Assembly: GCF_022559625.1 (NCBI RefSeq)
Contig: NZ_CP042288.1
Location: 892,409 to 956,408, forward strand
DNA length: 64,000 nucleotides
Origin: Aquisalinus flavus
GTDB taxonomy: Bacteria > Pseudomonadota > Alphaproteobacteria > Caulobacterales > Parvularculaceae
Direction of reading: 5' to 3'
Both the position numbers and the translations under genes were made by a program. Numbering within the stretch: the first letter of the stretch is position 1; every line of letters starts with the position of its first letter. Under the pieces are notes generated by a model, which did no database searches, was not told the origin of the DNA, and saw only the letters and a list, made by a program, of their open reading frames with translations. This document shows positions 54,438 to 63,197 of the stretch, in pieces.

Positions 54438-55163
54438 CTAGCGCAGGTCCGGCTTGCCCGCTCGATTGAGGAATGGCGAGGATGGACGCTGGCCGCCAGA
54501 GCCTGGCAGGGATTTGAGCAGCGGCGGGCGCGTGGTCTCTTCCGGTTCGGCTTCGGCGGCAATCGTCTCTTCTTCTTCTTCGACACCGGCGCTGATCTCG
54601 ACATGAGCCTGTTCTTCGGCGGCGGCGACGGTTCGGGGCTGGCTGCGCTTCAGGCCGGACGGCTGTGCCCCGCCTTCATCTTCCTGCGGGTTCTCGGAAT
54701 GGCGGCAGGAGCCTTCGAACCGGGCGCCGCTTTCGATCGACAGGGCGGTGTGGACGATGTCACCCTTGACGATCGCGGTCATCGCCAGCTCGACGGAATT
54801 GGCGCGGATCGTGCCCTCGACAGTGCCGGCAACCTTGACCTTGTCGGCGATAACCTCGCCAGTGACCACGGCGCCTTCGCCGATCACCAGACCCTTGGCG
54901 CCGATATTGCCTTCGATCACGCCATCGAACTGGACCTCGCCCTCGGCCTCGATCGAGCCCCTGATGACCACATCGCTTGAGATGAGGGACGGGACGCTCG
55001 CGGCATTGCCGGTATTGCGGCGATTATTGCCAGCGAGACGGCTGCTGCGCTCCTGCTTCACCGGTTTCCTGGGTTGCTGCGGTTGCTGCGCTTCGGGCGC
55101 ATCACCGATCTCTACCAAGCCCTGGCTGTCGGCATTGGCTTCTTGTTTAGCTTTCGAAAACAT
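54438..55163 (-). CDS. bacA: bactofilin (polymer-forming cytoskeletal protein)
   Basis: 241 residues. The central ~105-residue DUF583 domain is a right-handed beta-helix of short repeats (GEVQFDGVIEGNIGAKGLVIG and so on), flanked by a disordered N-terminus and a long acidic C-terminal tail (~140-241). Bactofilins form filaments that localise cell-wall enzymes. ATG 55163 (AGGAAG upstream) is preferred over a TTG. The gene overlaps the end of the M23 peptidase gene by 17 bases, the gene pair known as BacA-LmdC in Hyphomonas and CcmA-Csd1 in Helicobacter. Confidence 0.93.
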   Translation of the reverse strand: MFSKAKQEANADSQGLVEIGDAPEAQQPQQPRKPVKQERSSRLAGNNRRNTGNAASVPSLISSDVVIRGSIEAEGEVQFDGVIEGNIGAKGLVIGEGAVVTGEVIADKVKVAGTVEGTIRANSVELAMTAIVKGDIVHTALSIESGARFEGSCRHSENPQEDEGGAQPSGLKRSQPRTVAAAEEQAHVEISAGVEEEEETIAAEAEPEETTRPPLLKSLPGSGGQRPSSPFLNRAGKPDLR

Positions 55164-56487
55164 ATCTTCCTGCCTCAATAAAACGCATGGGGTCGATTTG
55201 TTTGTCTTGATAGAGAATTTCGTAGTGACAGTGCGGCCCCGTGCTGCGCCCTGTATTCCCCAGATACCCGATCACATCGTGAAGGCCGACCTTTTGCCCT
55301 GTCCGGACCTTCAACGAATCCATATGCGCATAACGCGTTACAAAACCGTTGCCGTGGTCAATCTCCACATAGTTCCCGAAACCGTTATAGCGGTTTCCTG
55401 AATAGATGACTACTCCCGGTGCTGTCGCCACGATCGGCGAGCGCCAGGCAGCTGCAATGTCGAGGCCGAGATGCTGCTGCATGCGTGAGCGGTTTTTCGG
55501 ATCGACACGGAGGCCAAACTGACTGGTTTTGCGGTGGGGCTTGATGACAGGGGTCGACAGCGGCACGGATTTAAGGGCGCTGGCGAGGACGTTGAGTTCC
55601 TGCATGCTCTGGTAGATGCGGTTGGCGCTCTGGTAATAGACCGAGGGCATGCCGGTGGGATTGTCGGGGCTGATATCAGGGCCGCCCTTGCCATTGAGGA
55701 AATCGACTTCGGCCAGTTGCACCTTGTCGCCGCTGATATTTGCGCGGGCGAGAATGTAGCTGGAATCGACACCGGTATAGTCGAGGATGCGGGCGATCTC
55801 CGCGCTCTTGGCACGAACCTCTTCCTCGACAGAGGCCATCAACACCATCTGGCGGGCGGACAGCTCGGCGGTCTGGACCCGCATATCGGCGAGAACCGTG
55901 TTCTCCAGGCCCGAGACGATCTCGTGCGACATGACTTCGCGCAGGGCCTGATCGGAAATGCGGGCTTCACGCGACTGACGCGGTGTCGGTTCACGACCGA
56001 CGGCATCGACCATGATCCGGTTGCCATTCGGGATGATGTTGCCGCTGGGGTCGCCGATCGTGGACAGGTTGCGCGACAGGGTTTCGATTTCCTGATCCAG
56101 CGTGCGCTTGTTGTTGACGATAGCGCGCAGGGTTTCGTGCCGATTCTCAAGTTGGGAAATTGCGGCGTCGAATTCCTGGGAGAAAATAACGTTTAGCGTA
56201 TTGATCTCGTCATAGGCCCTTTGCGCGTCGGACAGCTTGCGGCGATAAGCCGTGTCCATGGAGCGGCGCTCCTTGTCTTTCGCAAGGATGATCTGTTCCT
56301 TGAAGACCACGTTGACCGAGGAATAGGCGACCCAGCACAGGGCAACACCGAGGACCGCGGCAAGGGCGATCTGGGTACGCATGGACAGCTTAATGAAACG
56401 GACGACGCCGTCACTGCGGTGATAGATCTGGCGTTCTCGAAAGAGACGCCCCAGGACCCTCATCACCTTGCCAGTTTGTCGGCTCAT
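55147..56487 (-). CDS. lmdC: M23 peptidoglycan DD-metallopeptidase (LmdC-like)
   Basis: 446 residues: basic N-terminus, one membrane helix (~50-75), a long periplasmic helical/coiled-coil region (~80-200), a region resembling DUF5930 and a C-terminal LytM/M23 domain (~310-430) with zinc ligands in HLGLDIAA, AHMDS and GPHCHYE, all present, so the enzyme should be active. It cuts peptidoglycan crosslinks where bactofilin places it. ATG 56487 is supported by AAAGGG ten bases upstream; Met9 (56463) is an alternative. The overlap with the bactofilin gene implies coupled expression. Confidence 0.92.
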   Translation of the reverse strand: MSRQTGKVMRVLGRLFRERQIYHRSDGVVRFIKLSMRTQIALAAVLGVALCWVAYSSVNVVFKEQIILAKDKERRSMDTAYRRKLSDAQRAYDEINTLNVIFSQEFDAAISQLENRHETLRAIVNNKRTLDQEIETLSRNLSTIGDPSGNIIPNGNRIMVDAVGREPTPRQSREARISDQALREVMSHEIVSGLENTVLADMRVQTAELSARQMVLMASVEEEVRAKSAEIARILDYTGVDSSYILARANISGDKVQLAEVDFLNGKGGPDISPDNPTGMPSVYYQSANRIYQSMQELNVLASALKSVPLSTPVIKPHRKTSQFGLRVDPKNRSRMQQHLGLDIAAAWRSPIVATAPGVVIYSGNRYNGFGNYVEIDHGNGFVTRYAHMDSLKVRTGQKVGLHDVIGYLGNTGRSTGPHCHYEILYQDKQIDPMRFIEAGRYVFES

Positions 56488-56696
56488 TCGCTCTGTGCCC
56501 TTTACTGCCGCCTCTGCAACGCTCTCGGGTCCCTGTTGCAAAAGGCGAACCACTCACCCTAGTGTTACATTGCAACAAATATGGCAAAAAAGCGCAACAG
56601 GGATATGACGCCATTAACTAAATTTCTGTGCGAAAAGTAATATCTGCCTGCGGCATACAGGCCACAGCAAGGCGTTCTACGCAACTTACAACAAAT

Positions 56697-57500
56697 TTAG
56701 TCTGACAGATTAAGGTAAAAATTTCGTTCGAAGCCGGCCATTTCACGGGCGTCGTGGTTGAAAGGCTGTTTCAATCCGCCCTGAAAGCGCTTGCGGACAT
56801 AGTCCTGGAAGCGTTCGCGCGGGTCTAACCCGGCCCGGCTGCACAACTCCTTCAGCCAGCGCGCGCCGATGGCGACATGGGAAATCTCATCCTCATAAAT
56901 GACCGAGAGCAGCTGGGCGCTGGTCGCATCCCCCGCATGGCGCAGGCTGTCGATCATCTGCGGCGTGACGTCGAGGCCACGCGCTTCCAGCACCAGGGGC
57001 GCGATGGCGAGGCGGGCCATGACATCGTCGGCGGTTTTCAGGGCCGCTTCCCACAAGCCGTCATGGGCGGGCAGGGCGCCATAGGACGAGCCGAGCCCCT
57101 GAAGCCGGTCTGCGATCATCAGGAAGTGACGGCATTCATCATCCCCGACGGTCAGCCAGTCAGTGATAAATTCGTGCCTCAGATCGTCCGCCACATCCGG
57201 GCCAAACCGGGCAATCATGTCAAAGGCAAGGTCGATGGCATTCAGTTCGATATGCGTCAGCGCATGGAGGAGGGCGACGCGACCCTCGGGCGTGCCGGCG
57301 CGTCGGCGCGGTACCTGCGCTGGAGGCACGAGTTCAGGTTTTTCCGGTCGTCCGGGACGGTCTGGCAGCGCATTGCTGCCCGGGTTCATGTCGAGCCTGC
57401 CCGCCACCCAATTGTCGTGGACTTCGCGGCCGGCCCTCGCTTTCTCGCTGGCATCATCTGCCCTGACGACGCTTATCGCGGCATCGAAGATACTGGTCAC
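56697..57500 (-). CDS. DUF455 ferritin-like (MiaE-type fold) protein
   Basis: 267 residues with carboxylate/histidine metal-binding patterns on a helical bundle: HALTHIELNAIDL, DDECRHFLMIADRL and YEDEISHVAIGARWL, as in DUF455 ferritin-like proteins. A di-metal site is expected; the reaction is unknown. The GTG at 57500 is chosen because GGAGGG lies nine bases upstream; the longer ATG frame would overlap the peroxiredoxin gene by 41 bases. It sits 40 bases after the peroxiredoxin gene on the same strand, so an oxidative-stress link is possible. Confidence 0.85.
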   Translation of the reverse strand: MTSIFDAAISVVRADDASEKARAGREVHDNWVAGRLDMNPGSNALPDRPGRPEKPELVPPAQVPRRRAGTPEGRVALLHALTHIELNAIDLAFDMIARFGPDVADDLRHEFITDWLTVGDDECRHFLMIADRLQGLGSSYGALPAHDGLWEAALKTADDVMARLAIAPLVLEARGLDVTPQMIDSLRHAGDATSAQLLSVIYEDEISHVAIGARWLKELCSRAGLDPRERFQDYVRKRFQGGLKQPFNHDAREMAGFERNFYLNLSD

Positions 57501-57540
57501 TGCTGGATTCCCTCCAATCTCGGTTTTCCTCTGATCGCGA

Positions 57541-58011
57541 TCAGGAAAGAGCCCTGGCGGCTTCCAGAACGGCATCGACATGGCCCGGCACCTTCACCTT
57601 GCGCCAGATCTCGCGTACCATGCCCTTGCCGTCGATCAGGAATGTCGACCGGTCGATGCCCATATATTTTTTGCCATACATGCTCTTCTCGACCCAAGAG
57701 CCATAGGCCTCAATCGTCCCGCCGTCCGGATCGGACGCCAGATCGATCCCCAACTCATGTTTCTGCTTGAACTTCTCGTGCTTGGCGACGGTGTCCCTGG
57801 AGACGCCGAGAATGACCGCGCCGGCCTCCTCGAAGTCCTTCACGCGCCCGGTAAAGCCGAGCGCCTGTTTCGTGCAGCCGGGCGTGTCGTCCTTGGGATA
57901 GAAGTAAAGAACGAGCGTACGACCGGCATAGTCGGATAATGACACAGTTTTGCCGTCATCCCTTGCTAGGGAAAAATCAGGTGCCTTGTCGCCGGTTTCC
58001 GGTTTGGTCAT
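57541..58011 (-). CDS. bcp: thiol peroxidase, Bcp/PrxQ family, one-cysteine type
   Basis: 156 residues, thioredoxin-fold peroxiredoxin with the peroxidatic cysteine in PKDDTPGCTKQA (near residue 46) and the supporting VILGVSRD and DRSTFLIDGKG segments. It is the only cysteine in the protein: the resolving cysteine five residues later in E. coli Bcp is replaced (ALGF). It should therefore work by a one-cysteine mechanism with an external thiol. First gene of a probable two-gene unit with the DUF455 gene. Confidence 0.94.
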   Translation of the reverse strand: MTKPETGDKAPDFSLARDDGKTVSLSDYAGRTLVLYFYPKDDTPGCTKQALGFTGRVKDFEEAGAVILGVSRDTVAKHEKFKQKHELGIDLASDPDGGTIEAYGSWVEKSMYGKKYMGIDRSTFLIDGKGMVREIWRKVKVPGHVDAVLEAARALS

Positions 58012-58212
58012 GCATCATCCTCCACAACATGGTCGATCACTGGTGAGGATATAAGCGGGTCGCTTGTGGCGACCAGCCAATAGAGGCGCTGTGACAGGCA
58101 TCGGGCCGACAAAGGGCCGGTTTTTCCGCAGTTGCGGCATGACGCCAAGACTGTTTTAGTATCACACGGTTACGTGCGGCGGCACAGGGCGCGGCACATT
58201 GGGCGGAAACAG

Positions 58213-61200
58213 ATGAAAGCGAAACTGGGTAAAGCTTGTCTCCTCTTTTTTGAGGGCCTGGCACTGTGCATCGCCTTGCTGGCGGGGCTTGCCTTTTTCG
58301 CTCACTGGAAAATCTCCCATGGCGGCCTGTCGCTCGACCTGATGTCTGCACCGCTTTCCTATGCTTTTGAAAAACGCCTGAGCGATGGCAGCGATGTCGT
58401 GATCGGCTCGCTGCGCCTTCAGCGGGATATCGATGCAGGAGAGGGAAAGGCCGGACCCTTGCGGATCGTGGCCGAGAACCTGATCGTTTCGGGCCCTGAA
58501 GGTCAGGAGATGCTAGAACTGCCGCAGGTCGCTTTTCGCCTGCGCACCGGCGATCTCATCCGGGGCCGTGCGACGCCGCGCTATGTGGATATTGCCGGCG
58601 CCGTCCTGTCGGTGACGCGCACCGAGGAGGGCCGCATCGATTTCGGTATCATCCGCCAGCAGTCGGAAGAGGATATCGCCGAAAGCGGGAATTTTCTCGA
58701 CAGCCTGTTCGCCGGCAGCGGCGGGTCGGCGCCCGACTCCTTGTTCGAGGGGGCCATCCTGAACGACACGACGGTGACCTTCACCGATAACATGACCGGC
58801 CAAGTCTGGCGCACCAGCGGCGCCAAGGCCGAAGTCTGGAAAACCACGACCGGTTTCGACATGTCTCTCGATGCCTCATTCCGTGTCGAGGGCGAGGAAG
58901 CGTGGCTGCGGTTGAACGGCAGCCTCAACGAACGGCGTGAGCAATTGACCTTCAAGGTAACGGCGCGGTCCGCGCCCGTCTCCAACCTTGTCAGCATGGT
59001 TGCCGGTCGCAGCATGGGCGAACGTATCAACGCGACCCTTTCCGGCAGTATCGAGGCAATCGCGGATTTCGCCGGCGAGATCCAGTCAAGCCGCATCGAT
59101 CTGACCATGACTGATGGCGATCTGCGCCTCGGCGACATGGCCATTCCGATCTCCCAGATCATGCTGCAGGCAGATTATCTGCCCGAACGGCGGACCTTTT
59201 CCATTGACGAGTTCGATTACTCGATCCGCGGCAATGAAGGAAACCTGCGCGGCTTCGTCAGCCTTGGTGCCGTCGAGGACGGGGCGGGGCTGGAGCCGGA
59301 AACGGTCGAGTTCAACCTCGCGGCCCAGAACCTCGTCGTTGATCTGCCTGGCATCACGGCAGAGCCGCTGTCGATCGGTGAAAGTGACTTTGCCGGGCGC
59401 TTCGATGTCCCCGGACTGCATCTGATCGTCGATCAGCTCACAGCCAGCTATTTCGGTGAAACCATTGACGGCTCGATGCAGATCCTGCTGCCACAGGAGG
59501 ACGGGCAGTCGACAGGCGTGATCGCCGATGCGTCCATCACCGGCACCCTGTCGCCGCAGGAAGTGCTGCGCGGCTGGCCGGTGATCCTGGCGCCCGATGC
59601 AAGGCTGTGGATCGACGAGCAATTGCCGTCCGCCCGTATCAGCAAGATCGATTTCGTCATGGACATGCCGCGCGGCGCGATCAAGCCGGAAACGGCGCTC
59701 GGCGAAGAGATGATGACCCTGTCCTTCGCCTTTGATCGCGCGACCGCCTATTACGTCCCGGGCATGACGCCGATCACCGGCGCCCGGGGCAGCGGCATCC
59801 TGAAGGGCAATTCATTCTATCTGTCGACCGATACCGCCCGCATCGGTGCTGTCAACGTGCCCAAGGGCGAGGTCGATATTCCGGCCTTCATGCCCAAGGG
59901 GGCACCCGCCTATTTCCGGGCGACGCTGGAGGGCGATCTTCAGGATATCCTGTCGATCATTGACGAGGAGCCGTTGCGCTTCCTTGAACAGGCAGGCTTT
60001 TCGGCGGACCGGTTTGCCGGGAACGCGACCTTCGATTTCGAGATGATGCGGCCCCAGCTGACCTATGTGCCGGAGGAGGATTACGAGTTCTCCGGTGCCG
60101 GTACCTTCACGGATGTCTCGATCGAGGACATAGTCGGGACCTACGATGTCGAGCGGGCCGACGGCACGCTCGAACTGGACAAGCAGGGCATGCGGGTCGC
60201 CGGCAATGCGGCATTGATCGGACTGCCGGTCGACTATGTCTGGACCCGGACTTTCGAGGAGGTGCCGGACATCAACCTTGTCGCGACGGGGACGCTCGAC
60301 TCGCAAAGTGCGGACGATTTCGGCATTTCCCTGCGCCAGTACCTGCGCGGGCAGGTGCCGTTCCGGCTGACGGCGCATCAGACGGGTGACGTCTATGACG
60401 ATATCGCGCTCAGCGCCAACCTCACTGACGCCCAGATCAGCCTCGACATGCTGAACTATAACAAGGCAGCCGGGGCACGCGGGGCGCTCGATATCGCGCT
60501 GGTGCCCCCCGCGGAAGGCGTCGAGGGTAGCAATTGGGACATCACCAGGATCAGTCTCGACACGGACGACCTCGACATATTCGGCAGCGTCGAGCTGGAG
60601 CCCGACGGGGAACTGGTGGAGGTATCGATCAAAAGGCTCTTCATTCGCGACCGCGCCGACCTCAGGATCGGCCTTGCCCGGCAGGATGAAATAATCGCGG
60701 CCAATATCCATGGCGCCTATGCCAATATCGACCTTTTCGGCGACAACCTGTTTACAGGGGGCGGTGCAGAAGGCGGTAACGCCATACTGCCCGATGATGT
60801 GCGCCTGTCGGTCAAGCTCGACCGGCTCGAACTGAAAAAGGATGTCATCGTCAATGGCTACGACGCGCTTCTGTCGCGCTCTGGCGGCAGTCTGAGCGAT
60901 ATTGCCATGTCAGGTGATTTTGCCGGTGAGGGCGCATTCGTTGTCACGCTGGAGAACAGCGAGCAGAATATTGGCCGCGAACTGGTGGTCGAGACGGACA
61001 ATCTCGGTGCCGTTGCCGGCGGCCTGTTCGATATCTCGTCTATCCAGGGTGGCACGGCGGCCTATCGCGCAACGCTGCTGACCGATGGGCCCGTCGCCGG
61101 TACGTTGACGGCGCAGGATTTCCGCGTTGCCAATGCACCGCTGATAGCGCGCCTTCTCTCGGCCGGATCTCTGACCGGTCTGTCGGATATACTCTCCGGC

Positions 61201-61722
61201 GAGGGTATCGAATTCACCGAAGTCATCGCCGATGTTCAGTATGATGAGGGTGAGATGAGCATCATCGATGCCCGCGCGACCGGGCCGTCTCTCGGCGTAT
61301 CCGTCGGCGGCAATGTCGATTTTTCCAAGGATTCCTTCGATCTCAACGGTGCCGTTGCCCCTGCCTATGGCGTCAATTCCATGCTCGGCAATATTCCCGG
61401 CTTCGGCGAGCTGCTGGTTTCGCGCAAGGGCGAGGGCGTCGTGGCATTCTCTTACATGATCGACGGACCGGTCGCCGGGCCGACGGTCACGGTGAATGCC
61501 CTGTCGCTGTTCACCCCGGGAATTTTCAGGCGCATCTTCGAACCGATCCGGGGCGGCCAGCCGTCGACGGCGGAATTGCTGGATGAGGCGGTCGAGGCAG
61601 CGGAGAAGCAGGCGCAGGCGACCGGACCGAAAAGACAGTACACGGCGAGCGCCGAACAGATGAAGCTGCTGCGCGACAATCTGGCTGTCTTCCGCGAGCA
61701 GCTGGAACAGGCCGGATACTGA
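58213..61722 (+). CDS. large AsmA-like / DUF3971 (YhdP-type) envelope protein
   Basis: 1169 residues: one N-terminal membrane helix (~8-35), then a very long periplasmic region of repetitive beta strands. It has DUF3971-type repeats in the first two-thirds, an AsmA_2-like C-terminal part with GEGVVAFSYMIDGPVAGPTVTVNALSLFTPGI and a short helical tail. YhdP/AsmA-family proteins are proposed to bridge the periplasm and move phospholipids to the outer membrane. ATG 58213 puts the helix near the N-terminus; an earlier in-frame ATG (58132) has no ribosome-binding site. It converges on tyrS. Confidence 0.88.
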   Translation: MKAKLGKACLLFFEGLALCIALLAGLAFFAHWKISHGGLSLDLMSAPLSYAFEKRLSDGSDVVIGSLRLQRDIDAGEGKAGPLRIVAENLIVSGPEGQEMLELPQVAFRLRTGDLIRGRATPRYVDIAGAVLSVTRTEEGRIDFGIIRQQSEEDIAESGNFLDSLFAGSGGSAPDSLFEGAILNDTTVTFTDNMTGQVWRTSGAKAEVWKTTTGFDMSLDASFRVEGEEAWLRLNGSLNERREQLTFKVTARSAPVSNLVSMVAGRSMGERINATLSGSIEAIADFAGEIQSSRIDLTMTDGDLRLGDMAIPISQIMLQADYLPERRTFSIDEFDYSIRGNEGNLRGFVSLGAVEDGAGLEPETVEFNLAAQNLVVDLPGITAEPLSIGESDFAGRFDVPGLHLIVDQLTASYFGETIDGSMQILLPQEDGQSTGVIADASITGTLSPQEVLRGWPVILAPDARLWIDEQLPSARISKIDFVMDMPRGAIKPETALGEEMMTLSFAFDRATAYYVPGMTPITGARGSGILKGNSFYLSTDTARIGAVNVPKGEVDIPAFMPKGAPAYFRATLEGDLQDILSIIDEEPLRFLEQAGFSADRFAGNATFDFEMMRPQLTYVPEEDYEFSGAGTFTDVSIEDIVGTYDVERADGTLELDKQGMRVAGNAALIGLPVDYVWTRTFEEVPDINLVATGTLDSQSADDFGISLRQYLRGQVPFRLTAHQTGDVYDDIALSANLTDAQISLDMLNYNKAAGARGALDIALVPPAEGVEGSNWDITRISLDTDDLDIFGSVELEPDGELVEVSIKRLFIRDRADLRIGLARQDEIIAANIHGAYANIDLFGDNLFTGGGAEGGNAILPDDVRLSVKLDRLELKKDVIVNGYDALLSRSGGSLSDIAMSGDFAGEGAFVVTLENSEQNIGRELVVETDNLGAVAGGLFDISSIQGGTAAYRATLLTDGPVAGTLTAQDFRVANAPLIARLLSAGSLTGLSDILSGEGIEFTEVIADVQYDEGEMSIIDARATGPSLGVSVGGNVDFSKDSFDLNGAVAPAYGVNSMLGNIPGFGELLVSRKGEGVVAFSYMIDGPVAGPTVTVNALSLFTPGIFRRIFEPIRGGQPSTAELLDEAVEAAEKQAQATGPKRQYTASAEQMKLLRDNLAVFREQLEQAGY

Positions 61723-61746
61723 TCCCGCCGGGCTGTGAGGGAAGGT

Positions 61747-63030
61747 TTAGCCCGCGATCCTGACCAGGGCGTGTTTCTTCTTGCCGATGGACAGCTTGAT
61801 CGCGCCGTCCCTGACGTCATCCGTGCCCAGAGGACGCTCCTCTGACAGGGCCTCGTCATTGATGCGCAAGGCACCGGCCTTGATGTGACGTCGGCCTTCA
61901 CCTTTCGAGGCGATGAGCCCGGTCTCGAGGAACGGATCGAGCAGGTGCAGACCCTCCGCCAGAGCGGACGGGGTGACATCGACCGAGGGCAGATTGCCGG
62001 CAGACGAGCCTTCCTCGAATGTGCGCCGCGCGGTCTCCGCGGCGTCTTCCGCTGCTTCGCGCCCGTGCAGCATGGCGGTCACTTCCGTCGCCAGTACCTT
62101 CTTGGCATCGTTGACCTCTGCCCCTTCCAGCGTGGCAAGCCGGCGGACCTCGTCCATCGGCATGGCGGTGAAGAGCGCCAGCATACGCCCGACATCGGCG
62201 TCCTCTGTGTTGCGCCAGTATTGCCAGTAGTCATACGGGCTCAGCATGTCGGCGTTCAGCCAGATGGCGCCGCCTTCGGTCTTGCCCATCTTCCTGCCGG
62301 AGGCGGTGGTCAGCAGCGGCGTGGTCACGCCGAAGACCTGTTCGGAGTCATCGCCCGCGGCAGCCGCGACGCGGCGGCACAGCTCGACGCCGTTGACGAT
62401 ATTGCCCCATTGGTCCGAGCCGCCCATCTGCAACACGCAGCCATGGCGCCTCTGCAGCTCCAGGAAATCATAGGCCTGCATTAGCATGTAGTTGAATTCG
62501 AGGAACGTCATCGGGCTTTCCCGCTCCAGCCGCAGCTTGACCGAGTCGAAAGCCAGCATGCGGTTGATGGTGAAATGAACCCCGTAATCGCGCAGGAACT
62601 CGACATAGCCTAGCTGCGACAGCCAGTCGTCATTATTGACCATGACGGCCCAATTTTTTTCAGGGGCGCCCTTGCCGTCGCCAAAGGTCAGGAACTTGTT
62701 GAAGACCTGCTTGATGCCCGTGATATTGCGCTCGATATCGGCGTCGGTCAGCAGCTTGCGCTGTTCATCCTTGCCGGTCGGATCGCCGACTTTCGTCGTG
62801 CCGCCGCCCATCAGCGCAATTGGCCGGTGACCGGTCTGCTGCAGCCAGTAGAGCAGCATGATCTGCACGAGCGAGCCTGCGTGCAGGCTCGTCGCCGTCG
62901 CGTCGAAGCCGATATAGCCGGTGATCGACTCCCTTGCCGCGAGGGCATCCAGCGCGTCCATGTTGGTGCCCTGATGGATGAAGCCGCGCTCCGACAGGAT
63001 GCGCAGGAAATCTGATTTGAACTCGCTCAT
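61747..63030 (-). CDS. tyrS: tyrosyl-tRNA synthetase
   Basis: 427 residues, TyrRS class I core plus a C-terminal S4 RNA-binding domain (~355-425, with [15 protein letters not shown]). The HIGH-type motif reads HAGSL, the tyrosine-binding region contains [10 protein letters not shown] and [12 protein letters not shown], and the KMSKS-type motif reads KMGKT. It charges tRNA-Tyr. ATG 63030 (MSEFKSDFL) is preceded by GGAAGG and is preferred over a 41-codon extension. Divergent from anmK across a 167-base gap. Confidence 0.96.
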   Translation of the reverse strand: MSEFKSDFLRILSERGFIHQGTNMDALDALAARESITGYIGFDATATSLHAGSLVQIMLLYWLQQTGHRPIALMGGGTTKVGDPTGKDEQRKLLTDADIERNITGIKQVFNKFLTFGDGKGAPEKNWAVMVNNDDWLSQLGYVEFLRDYGVHFTINRMLAFDSVKLRLERESPMTFLEFNYMLMQAYDFLELQRRHGCVLQMGGSDQWGNIVNGVELCRRVAAAAGDDSEQVFGVTTPLLTTASGRKMGKTEGGAIWLNADMLSPYDYWQYWRNTEDADVGRMLALFTAMPMDEVRRLATLEGAEVNDAKKVLATEVTAMLHGREAAEDAAETARRTFEEGSSAGNLPSVDVTPSALAEGLHLLDPFLETGLIASKGEGRRHIKAGALRINDEALSEERPLGTDDVRDGAIKLSIGKKKHALVRIAG

Positions 63031-63197
63031 CGTCTTGCCTTCCGGAATGATCCGGATGGCTATAGGCGATACCGGCTGGCAGGTCCAGAACGGGGAGCTA
63101 TTTGAGACATAACCGGTTGTAACAGGCGGGAGCGCATTGTTTTCCGGCGGCAACGCGCAGTATCATGCGTTGACGCAAGGATAGCCCCGGACTGACA

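Noticed and set aside
58085-58135. GGCC repeats before the AsmA-like gene as a terminator hairpin
   Set aside because: The GGGCCG blocks are direct rather than inverted, leaving only four base pairs.
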